Shown here: positions 1-5,588 of the stretch, piece by piece | How the letters are laid out: the number at the start of each line of letters is the position of its first letter | Position numbering within the stretch: the stretch's first letter is position 1 | From: Phycisphaerales bacterium | GTDB taxonomy: Bacteria; Planctomycetota; Phycisphaerae; Sedimentisphaerales; Anaerohalosphaeraceae | Assembly: GCA_011053245.1 (NCBI GenBank) | Contig: DRGS01000075.1 | Span: 1 to 9,123, forward strand | DNA length: 9,123 nt | Reading direction: 5' to 3' | The notes under the pieces: generated by a model | What the model was told of the DNA's origin: nothing | The model's database searches: none | Seen by the model: only the letters and a program-made list of their open reading frames with translations | Translations under genes and position numbers: made by a program

Positions 1-160
1 AAAAAACATACCCCCTCTATACTTTGCACGAACTTGCGCGTTTGATGCAAAAATCGGTGATTTTTTTGGGGGTTGAAAACGGTAAGTTGTTGTTGGGAAA
101 GGAGTAAAAAAATTTTATTTTTTTGGTCTGTAGCAAGATAGTGCAAGCGCGTTTGGAAGA
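1..160 (+). repeat. 160-bp dispersed repeat, copy 1 (left edge may be cut by window)
   Basis: This copy matches 8755-8914 base for base without gaps. I count nine differences, at 8, 82, 88, 95, 97, 110-112 and 129. The six isolated ones are all transitions and the other three shift an A/T-tract boundary. Inside are an AT-rich hairpin (AAAAATC 49-55 with GATTTTT 59-65, 3-nt loop) and an imperfect inverted repeat, TTGCACGAACTTGC (24-37) with GCAAGATAGTGCAA (133-146), 11 of 14 positions complementary. Conservation continues outside the inverted repeats, so they are not simple element ends. The left end cannot be fixed because the window begins here. No transposase is associated. Function unknown. 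Confidence 0.9.
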
Positions 161-462
161 AAATATAGAGTTTTGAGTGTTTAGTGTTTAGTCTTTAGTG
201 ATGGAATTTTCTGTCTTAAATACGGATTTACAGGGATTTGGAATTAATCTGTTTTAAATGAAGAAATTGTTGACTGAATCGGTTGTTTAATGTAGAAAAT
301 GGGGGAGGGATTTTGTTGATTGGAAGTGGACTTGATAAGGGAGAAGGTTGACGGGGCGTTTGTCCCCTATTTCCCGATTTTCTTTTTTTTAGACTAAATC
401 AAGCACTTCAATCGTTATAGTAGTGAGATGTAATTTTCCGGGAATTAACATCGGGAGTATAG
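161..462. other. Intergenic region before the sigma factor gene
   Basis: I see no gene in this stretch. It is AT-rich and contains a heptamer tandem repeat (177-200) and a motif at 221-239 (ACGGATTTACAGGGATTT) similar in style to the GGATT repeats near 8685-8711. I could not find a convincing promoter for the sigma gene. TATAGT at 416-421 resembles a -10 box but has no acceptable -35 at normal spacing, so the gene may use an alternative (possibly its own ECF) promoter. A ribosome binding site GGGAG lies at 453-457. Confidence 0.5.
177..200 (+). repeat. Heptamer tandem repeat GTGTTTA
   Basis: Three adjacent heptamers, GTGTTTA (177-183), GTGTTTA (184-190) and GTCTTTA (191-197), are followed by a partial GTG. 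The array directly follows the 160-bp repeat after a short AT-rich spacer. It is a short microsatellite-like array with no visible coding role. Confidence 0.75.
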
Positions 463-1005
463 ATGCTTAGAGACAAGCTACTAATACACAAATTTAATCG
501 TGGCAGCAAGGAAGCGTTTCGCAGTATATATGAGTTTCACAAGGATCAGCTCCTTGCTTTGGCTATCGCTCTTTTAAAAGATACAAGTGCCGCCGAAGAT
601 GTGCTCCATGATGTTTTTGTTTCATTTGCACAATCAGCAGGGACGTTTCGACTTACCGGTTCGCTTAAGTCCTACCTGTCAACATGCATCGCCAATAAGG
701 CCCGTGACAGAAACCGAGCCAAAGCGTCTGGCAATGTCGGCCTTGATTCGATCCCTGATGTACACTATGACGTCTCCACTCCGGAAACACTGACGATTCA
801 AACCGATGAGACAAAACGCATGCACAATGCTCTTGGCGAACTGCCATACGACCAACGTGAAACGATCGTACTACACCTGCACCACGCAATGCGATTTCGC
901 CAGATCGCTGAGATGCATGGCGTTTCGATAAACACAATTCAAAGCAGATACCGTTACGGTCTTGATAAATTACGGGCCCTTTTAGTTAGCGAGGTAGAAA
1001 AATGA
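463..1005 (+). CDS. ECF-type (sigma-70 family) RNA polymerase sigma factor
   Basis: A 180-residue alternative sigma factor that would direct RNA polymerase to a dedicated promoter set. Region 2 spans about residues 16-85, with the core-binding helix AEDVLHDVFV at 44-53 and a basic stretch (KARDRNRAK) near 79-87. Region 4 spans about 127-172, starting LPYDQRETIVLHL and containing the helix-turn-helix RQIAEMHGVSINTIQSR. Length and the absence of region 3 fit the ECF class. ATG 463 is supported by GGGAG at 453-457 (5-nt spacing). The stop overlaps the next start as ATGA, so the downstream membrane protein is probably translationally coupled and is the likely anti-sigma partner. The exact ECF subgroup cannot be fixed by eye. 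Confidence 0.93.
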   Translation: MLRDKLLIHKFNRGSKEAFRSIYEFHKDQLLALAIALLKDTSAAEDVLHDVFVSFAQSAGTFRLTGSLKSYLSTCIANKARDRNRAKASGNVGLDSIPDVHYDVSTPETLTIQTDETKRMHNALGELPYDQRETIVLHLHHAMRFRQIAEMHGVSINTIQSRYRYGLDKLRALLVSEVEK

Positions 1006-2294
1006 AACCAGCAGATAACATAGAAAGACAAGTAAAAGCTAATCCGCCAAATATCACAACAAACAAAGATACAGATCAGCGTATTCTTGAAGATGCATTC
1101 GGCGCCATGGACGATGCAAAAGTTCAGTGCAAACAGGACGCCGGCAATACGATGCCGCACCGCAAAATTAAACGCATGGCCGTAGCTGCATCCGTAGTGC
1201 TCGCTATAGGTCTTTTCGCTGTGTTTTTTGACAGGGCGACATCGCCTGCATGGGCGATAGAACAAACGATTGAAGCGATAGCTAACCTTGATTCAGCAAC
1301 GCTGCACTGTGAATTCAGTGGCAAGCCCAATATATTTACGCTGAAAATCAAACGGCAAGCTGACAGTTGGAAATCCTTCAGTGCATATGCCGAATCGGAT
1401 GAACTTGTCGGCGTAATTATTGGCAGCGATTATTATCACTACCGAAAAGGAAGCAAAGAGATATACACCTGTAAGATAGAAGATCTGGCTAACCATGAGA
1501 GAAGATTAAACCTAATGAAAATGTGGCAAGAGATGGTAGCCCGTGCCGAATGGATCGCACCGCTTGCTCCAACCTTGTTCCATGCAGCAAAATTGATCGC
1601 CAGCGACTGGAAAGAAATTACCGTTACTGATGCGCAAACAGGCTCAGTAACTGCGGTTATCAGCGGGAAATATAAACCTTTAGGGCTGGCATTTGAAGCC
1701 TCCTTCGATGTAGTCACAAAACTTCTTGTCAGCGCAAAAGTGTGGGATCCCGATGCGGAAAAAAAGGGTCAGATAAGAATTACAGTAATAGAATATAATG
1801 CCGAAATCCCGGATGACATCTTCGACCTGGAAAAAGCAACCGGCGCAAAACTGATAAAAGGTGAAGAAAGTCAAAAACGATGGGACATGCACAGAAAGGC
1901 CCATTCGATCGAACCGCCGAACTGGCAAGAAGCACTCACCGCCATGAAAGAGCTTTATGAAACATATCCTGATTTCATAAATACCCCCGAAGCGATCAAC
2001 TATGCTGGTTGGTGCCACACACACCTGGGGCAGTACGATGAGGCTATGCAGTGTTATCAGAAAGTAATTGAACATTACAAATTTCCGGAATGGGCCGTTG
2101 CAGACGCATGGCAGTTCAAAGCATATACATTCAAGAAAATGGGAGAAAACGAAAAAGCTATCGAAGCTTTTGGAATTTATCTGGATATGAGAGGAAAAAA
2201 GCTTGAAGGCCAGGAGCTAACTGATCGTTTTAACAAACACATTAAATGTACTGAAGACGCAATAGAACAGCTAAAAAAACAAAAGGTGAATTAA
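1002..2294 (+). CDS. Probable membrane anti-sigma/sensor protein with LolA-like and TPR-like regions
   Basis: 430 residues. The N-terminal part (1-56) is hydrophilic and likely cytoplasmic, with DQRILEDAFGAMDDA at 25-39. One membrane segment lies at about 58-77 after basic residues (RKIKR). The outside part has two pieces. Residues ~85-290 begin WAIEQTIEAIANLDSATLHC and end with YNAEIPDDIFDL (265-276), resembling the LolA/outer-membrane lipoprotein-sorting-like domains found in planctomycete sigma-factor operons. Residues ~305-425 hold TPR-like helical pairs (AINYAGWCHTHLGQYDEAM; AWQFKAYTFKKMGENEKAI). Start and stop of the pair overlap by ATGA with the sigma gene. I infer a transmembrane regulator that holds the sigma factor and senses an envelope signal. 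No zinc-binding HxxxCxxC motif is visible, so this is not a ZAS-type anti-sigma factor. The function is inferred from context. Confidence 0.75.
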   Translation: MKPADNIERQVKANPPNITTNKDTDQRILEDAFGAMDDAKVQCKQDAGNTMPHRKIKRMAVAASVVLAIGLFAVFFDRATSPAWAIEQTIEAIANLDSATLHCEFSGKPNIFTLKIKRQADSWKSFSAYAESDELVGVIIGSDYYHYRKGSKEIYTCKIEDLANHERRLNLMKMWQEMVARAEWIAPLAPTLFHAAKLIASDWKEITVTDAQTGSVTAVISGKYKPLGLAFEASFDVVTKLLVSAKVWDPDAEKKGQIRITVIEYNAEIPDDIFDLEKATGAKLIKGEESQKRWDMHRKAHSIEPPNWQEALTAMKELYETYPDFINTPEAINYAGWCHTHLGQYDEAMQCYQKVIEHYKFPEWAVADAWQFKAYTFKKMGENEKAIEAFGIYLDMRGKKLEGQELTDRFNKHIKCTEDAIEQLKKQKVN

Positions 2295-2319
2295 AAGCTT
2301 GCGGTGGCATCCGTTTTAG

Positions 2320-2426
2320 GTTGCTCCCTATGGCGCCGGCTGCGCGGGCTCGTTGTTTTTTTGCATTTCCCTATACCACGCCCTGCGGGCGAGGCTACAT
2401 CATGCCGCCCTTCGGGCTTTTTTTTT
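2320..2426 (+). repeat. GC-rich hairpin cluster downstream of the sigma/anti-sigma unit
   Basis: This stretch is strikingly more GC-rich than the T-rich DNA that follows it. It includes GCGCCGGCTGCGCGGGC, the perfect hairpin CGCCC-TGC-GGGCG (2379-2391) and the terminator hairpin GCCC-TTC-GGGC (2407-2417). The composition and stacked hairpins look like a dispersed intergenic element rather than a gene. A second copy is not present in this window, so repetition elsewhere is inference. Confidence 0.45.
2407..2426 (+). terminator. Intrinsic terminator after the anti-sigma gene
   Basis: A 4-bp GC stem (GCCC 2407-2410, GGGC 2414-2417) with a TTC loop is followed immediately by nine T residues (2418-2426). 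An upstream 5-bp GC hairpin (2379-2391) may add to it. It ends the sigma/anti-sigma transcript and insulates the following operon. Confidence 0.75.
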
Positions 2427-2496
2427 GGGTGTTATTCGGGCCTTTCAGGATTGTTGTGGGGGTTTTGGTTTTTTTTCATAAAATTTTATTTTTTAT

Positions 2497-2524
2497 TTGA
2501 CAAGTTGATTTCCTGGTGTATAGT
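2497..2524 (+). promoter_or_regulatory. Near-consensus sigma-70 promoter for the CDP-alcohol transferase operon
   Basis: A perfect -35 box TTGACA (2497-2502), a 16-bp spacer and a -10 box TATAGT (2519-2524) lie in very AT-rich DNA. Transcription should begin near 2530-2532. Overlapping TATATA steps downstream make the exact -10 register uncertain by a few bases. Confidence 0.75.
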
Positions 2525-2530
2525 ATATAT

Positions 2531-2569
2531 ATGAACTATTGGGATGGACGCTGCGGATATGGAAGATAA
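2531..2569 (+). other. Possible 12-codon leaderless leader peptide (speculative)
   Basis: ATG 2531 falls at the expected transcription start of the preceding promoter and opens a 12-codon frame (MNYWDGRCGYGR) that stops with TAA at 2567-2569, 20 nt before the real start of the enzyme gene. It has no Shine-Dalgarno site, so it could only be read as a leaderless ORF. It may be chance. Confidence 0.2.
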
Positions 2570-2589
2570 CGGATTCAGGAGATGGTACT

Positions 2590-3273
2590 ATGGCAGAGGT
2601 AGGAAATGGTTGTGACAAAAAGGCTCCGATGAAGACTTTGTTGTCGGTGCCCGAAAAGCGGTTTATTCTGTGGCTTGTGCCGAAGTTTCCGAGGTGGGTG
2701 ACTTCGCAGCATTTGACTTTGATGACGATAGCCTGGTCGGTTGGTGTGGTTGGCTTCGGCTGGCTGGCAGGAGCGGGCGGCAATCTGCACTGGCTTTGGG
2801 CGTCGTCACTGATGATATTTATGCAGTGGTTTACCGATAGCTTTGACGGCGCTATCGGACGGGATCGAAAAGAGGGGCTGATCAAGTGGGGATTTTATAT
2901 GGACCATTTTCTGGACTTTGTTTTTATGTGTTCTGTTTTCATCGGCTGGTCGTATCTGTTCGACGGCGTTAATAATAAACTGCTGTGGTACATGTCGCTG
3001 GGGATGGGGTGCCTGATGGTCAACGCGTTTCTGGGTTTTGGTGCGACCAATCAGTTCAAGATCACCTATCTTGGATCAGGGCCGACAGAGATGCGACTAT
3101 ATTTTATACTTGTCAACACTGCTATTCCCCTGTACGGTACCGGCTGGTTCGAGAAGGTACTCGTTTACGCTTTTGTCGGCTTCTGGCTGCTGATAGTGAT
3201 AGTCGTTTACCGAACCCAAAAATATATCTACGGTCTCGATATGGAGATCAAACGCGAAAGTTCAAATTCATAA
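2590..3273 (+). CDS. CDP-alcohol phosphatidyltransferase family membrane protein
   Basis: Members of this family transfer a phosphatidyl or related group from a CDP-linked donor to an alcohol in the membrane. Here the signature appears as D83-x2-D86-G87-x2-G90-R91-x9-G101-x3-D105-x3-D109, which fits D-x2-DG-x2-AR-x8/9-G-x3-D-x3-D except for glycine in place of the usual alanine. The four metal-binding aspartates are present. About six hydrophobic segments surround it, and a typical SQHLTLMTIAW stretch precedes the first one. The start ATG 2590 is preferred because AGGAG lies at 2577-2581 (8-nt spacing). An upstream in-frame ATG at 2539 has no ribosome site and sits too near the predicted transcript start. 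This gives 227 residues. It is the first gene of an operon; the DUF2157 gene starts 19 bp downstream. The acceptor alcohol cannot be predicted. Confidence 0.85.
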   Translation: MAEVGNGCDKKAPMKTLLSVPEKRFILWLVPKFPRWVTSQHLTLMTIAWSVGVVGFGWLAGAGGNLHWLWASSLMIFMQWFTDSFDGAIGRDRKEGLIKWGFYMDHFLDFVFMCSVFIGWSYLFDGVNNKLLWYMSLGMGCLMVNAFLGFGATNQFKITYLGSGPTEMRLYFILVNTAIPLYGTGWFEKVLVYAFVGFWLLIVIVVYRTQKYIYGLDMEIKRESSNS

Positions 3274-3292
3274 AAAGATTTGGAGAGATGCT

Positions 3293-4282
3293 ATGAAAAA
3301 GAAGCGGGTAAATTTGCGATTCAGGAAACAATTGAAGGGCGAGTTGCCGACTCTACGGAGTGACGGTCTTATCAATGACGACCAGAGTGAGGCGATCTCG
3401 CGTTATTACGGCCTTGACGGGTTGGCGGGCGAAGCGATGAGTAAGCTGCTCATGGTGATATACCTTGTCGGTGTTACGTTAGTGGGCGTTGGTGTTATCA
3501 GCTTTGTCGCTTATCACTGGAGCGGGATCGACAAAGTTCCGAAGATCGCACTTATCTTTGCCGCGATGTTAGCGAGTCACGGAGCCGGTTTCTATCTGTG
3601 GCAGGTAAGCGGCAAGAGCGTAAAACTCGGTCATGCCCTTATCGTTTTAGGTACGCTGATCTTCGGAGCCAATATCGGTTTGATGGCCCAGATATTTCAC
3701 ATCAAGGGGCAGTGGAACAGTATGTTCCTGATGTGGGCGGTCGGCGCTACTTTGATGGCGTATGCGGTCGGGAGCGTACCGAATGCGGTGATCGCTATCG
3801 TTACTTCGTTCGTGTGGTTTGTCGGGCAGCATGACTGGTGGTATAATAGCGAGAGTTTATGGTGGTATCCGCTGGCTGTGGTCGCGGTGTTCGGAGGATT
3901 TGCTTACTGGCGGCGAAGCGCGTTTCTGTTCGGTTTGACGGTAGTTTGTGTCGGGATATCCCTGCCGATGACGCTGGCCGAGGGCGCTTTCGGGGTGTTT
4001 GAGGGAATGCTGATCGCGGGCGCATTTTCGTTTGTGTGCGGTGTGGTTTGCAGGAAAAGCGAGAGAGTTGCCAATTTCATGCCGCCGGGAGTTGTGTTTG
4101 GAGTTGGGATCGTCGCATTTGCCCTGTATCTTTGTTCATTTGGGCAGATCGCAGCGGAGGTAGCTTTTGCAGATGAGATAACTTCATTATCTAAAGTCGG
4201 CGACTTCCTGGACTTCTTGAGCGTCATGATCGCCGGTATCGTGCTGCTTGTAGCCTCACTTGCAATGGTTCCACTTGCATAA
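3293..4282 (+). CDS. DUF2157 membrane protein, N-terminal part (gene apparently split)
   Basis: 329 residues. A soluble N-terminal region (1-50; LKGELPTLRSDGLINDDQ then IxxYYGLDG) precedes a run of hydrophobic segments from about residue 52 onward. The segment GLMAQIFHIKG (129-139) is typical of DUF2157 proteins, whose function is unknown. The start ATG 3293 has GGAGAG at 3282-3287 (5-nt spacing). The frame stops in the middle of a hydrophobic run (…LLVASLAMVPLA), and the expected C-terminal hydrophobic segments are encoded in the next ORF in a different frame. Frame +1 is open from 4195 to 4635, and a single added base near 4280 would join the two into a ~444-residue protein of normal architecture. 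It may be a recent frameshift, a sequencing error, or a functional two-piece protein. Confidence 0.8.
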   Translation: MKKKRVNLRFRKQLKGELPTLRSDGLINDDQSEAISRYYGLDGLAGEAMSKLLMVIYLVGVTLVGVGVISFVAYHWSGIDKVPKIALIFAAMLASHGAGFYLWQVSGKSVKLGHALIVLGTLIFGANIGLMAQIFHIKGQWNSMFLMWAVGATLMAYAVGSVPNAVIAIVTSFVWFVGQHDWWYNSESLWWYPLAVVAVFGGFAYWRRSAFLFGLTVVCVGISLPMTLAEGAFGVFEGMLIAGAFSFVCGVVCRKSERVANFMPPGVVFGVGIVAFALYLCSFGQIAAEVAFADEITSLSKVGDFLDFLSVMIAGIVLLVASLAMVPLA

Positions 4283-4287
4283 AGCGG

Positions 4288-4635
4288 ATGGCAGATAGCA
4301 GGATGCTTAAACTTCTGACAATACCGATTATCGGCGGAGCGATCATTATTTGGTTGGCAGCGATGACACATAGTCTGTTTTTGATGGTGATCGCAAACAT
4401 GTTGTTTCTGTTTCTGGCGGCAGTGCTTCTTTGGGGCGCTCGGATATTAGAGGACAGACGCTTGTTCTGGTGCGGTGTGCTTATGGCCGCAGCCTATGTA
4501 CTTGGGCGGTCGTTCGAATATGAGACGGGCTTGTTAGTCAAAGCTATTGTCTTTGTTATGTGCGGGGTGGGGGTTATTGTTGCCGGTGTAATGTACGAAA
4601 AATATCTCAAGAGAAGGAGAATTAGCGATGAATAA
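4288..4635 (+). CDS. DUF2157 membrane protein, C-terminal part (gene apparently split)
   Basis: 115 residues with four hydrophobic segments (about 8-24, 28-49, 59-74, 82-103) and a basic tail (KYLKRRR). The pattern MVIANMLFLFLAAVLLW, then RRLFWCGVLMAAAYVLGRSFEY, then GLLVKAIVFVMCGV matches what I know of DUF2157 C-termini. It begins 5 bp after the stop of the N-terminal part, in the frame reached by a -1 shift. ATG 4288 has no clear Shine-Dalgarno sequence. An internal ATG at 4300-4302 follows AGCAGG at 4294-4299 but with little spacing. If it is translated separately, re-initiation after the upstream stop is the likely route. The GDYXXLXY gene overlaps its end by 8 bp. Confidence 0.65.
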   Translation: MADSRMLKLLTIPIIGGAIIIWLAAMTHSLFLMVIANMLFLFLAAVLLWGARILEDRRLFWCGVLMAAAYVLGRSFEYETGLLVKAIVFVMCGVGVIVAGVMYEKYLKRRRISDE

Positions 4636-5155
4636 GCGATTAGGTTTTTTCATATTGGCGGTGTTGCTGCAGGCTGTGATCGTTGCCGTTGTGCCGGCGA
4701 AACATATCCATGCAAGGGTTACGGGCAAACTGGTAACGATAAAAACCGCTCCTGTGGATCCGTATGATTTTCTCAGCGGGTATCATGTCGTTCTAAGTTA
4801 TGAGATATCGCGTCCGGAAGGGTTTGATCCGCAGCGGCGAAATAGGGAGAGATATAATGGCGATGTATATGTTGTTCTTAAAGAAGGCGAAGACGGCATA
4901 TGGTCGGCTGGGGCCATGCATGATAAGTGGCCCCAGGACATAGCCGAAGGTTGCATTGTTATAAAGGGCAAGAAGACTTATCGCGGGATAAATTATGGCA
5001 TCGAGTCATATTTTATTCCCGAAGAGAACCGCAGCGTGATCGAAAAGGATCTGCGGAAAAATCAGCGACAGGCAAAGGCTCAGATCAAGGTTGATAAGTT
5101 CGGCAACGCTGCGCTGGTCAGGCTGATGATCGATGACAGGGTATATGAGTATTAG
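4628..5155 (+). CDS. GDYXXLXY-family membrane-anchored protein
   Basis: 175 residues. One N-terminal hydrophobic segment (6-22) is followed by an extracytoplasmic domain. The family motif G-D-Y-x-x-L-x-Y occurs here as GYHVVLSY (51-58), after VDPYDFLS, so the family position is right but D and Y are replaced by Y and H. A second typical stretch, INYGIESYFIPEE, lies at 121-133. Proteins of this family are commonly encoded next to DUF2157 proteins, which is exactly the arrangement seen here. The start ATG 4628 overlaps the previous stop by 8 bp and has AAGGAG at 4614-4619 (8-nt spacing). The function is unknown. I infer a partnership with the DUF2157 protein from gene order alone. Confidence 0.8.
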   Translation: MNKRLGFFILAVLLQAVIVAVVPAKHIHARVTGKLVTIKTAPVDPYDFLSGYHVVLSYEISRPEGFDPQRRNRERYNGDVYVVLKEGEDGIWSAGAMHDKWPQDIAEGCIVIKGKKTYRGINYGIESYFIPEENRSVIEKDLRKNQRQAKAQIKVDKFGNAALVRLMIDDRVYEY

Positions 5156-5192
5156 CATAGTGCGAGAGTATGGGTAGCGGTTTAAATATTGC

Positions 5193-5220
5193 TTGCCAGA
5201 ATTTGCGTCTGTGGTATTAT
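5193..5220 (+). promoter_or_regulatory. Extended -10 promoter giving a probable leaderless transcript
   Basis: TTGCCA (5193-5198, 5/6 to consensus), a 16-bp spacer and TATTAT (5215-5220, 5/6) preceded by TGG form an extended -10 promoter. The expected start point, near 5227-5228, coincides with the ATG of the small membrane protein at 5228, which has no Shine-Dalgarno sequence. Confidence 0.6.
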
Positions 5221-5227
5221 CTTTGTT

Positions 5228-5458
5228 ATGAGTTCGATACTACTTATCATTGCCGGGCCGGTTTTCATTGCCGCTATCATCGGACGCCTGTGGGTCTGGT
5301 TCCGTCTGCGACCAAAGCACGATTCGGACCTCGACGAATATTATCACGAATTCGAGGATCAGCACCCCGATTACATCAGGTACGCAAAATGGTCCCGTAT
5401 CACCTATACCGCCGCTATCATAAGTGCCCTGCTGCTGTTTCTGGCTATCGTGATCTAA
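5228..5458 (+). CDS. Small two-helix membrane protein of unknown function
   Basis: 76 residues: a hydrophobic segment at 2-24, a charged loop (LRPKHDSDLDEYYHEFEDQHPDYIRYAK, about 28-54) and a second hydrophobic segment at 59-76 ending at the stop. The loop is strongly acidic and rich in tyrosine and histidine. I do not recognise a family. I chose ATG 5228 because it lies at the predicted start of the transcript. A longer frame opens with TTG at 5189, but that would overlay the promoter and lacks a ribosome site. An overlapping frame (5170-5526) encodes a basic, cysteine- and arginine-rich product that looks like a shadow. Membrane insertion as a hairpin with both ends on the same side is the simplest topology. 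Confidence 0.65.
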   Translation: MSSILLIIAGPVFIAAIIGRLWVWFRLRPKHDSDLDEYYHEFEDQHPDYIRYAKWSRITYTAAIISALLLFLAIVI

Positions 5459-5588
5459 AAATTACCCGCTTTTTTCGGCCCCGTAGCGCGTTTTACCTTC
5501 AGTTTCCCCGGCTGTTATGCCGATAATAACCTCGTGTATCTATATAAAAACGTTCTTTTTGACCAGTCATCGTATAGGGATATAGCCT

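Noticed and set aside
24..107. Peptide-like frame LHELARLMQKSVIFLGVEN inside the 160-bp repeat
   Set aside because: It has no start codon with a ribosome site, and substitutions between copies are mostly non-synonymous. The protein-like look is probably chance.
353..390. GGGG-CGTTTGT-CCCC stem followed by eight T residues
   Set aside because: The stem is only 4 bp and the T-run begins 16 nt after it, so it does not meet the form of an intrinsic terminator, and no gene ends nearby.
2304..2534. 76-residue frame after the anti-sigma gene
   Set aside because: It runs through the hairpin cluster, the terminator T-run and the next promoter; not a gene.
2539..2589. Upstream in-frame start for the CDP-alcohol transferase
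   Set aside because: No ribosome site precedes ATG 2539 and it lies within about 10 nt of the predicted transcript start. ATG 2590 has AGGAG at good spacing.
5170..5526. 118-residue frame overlapping the small membrane protein
   Set aside because: The product is Arg/His/Cys-rich with no hydrophobic or domain pattern, while the other frame gives two clean membrane segments. It also lacks a promoter-start relation.
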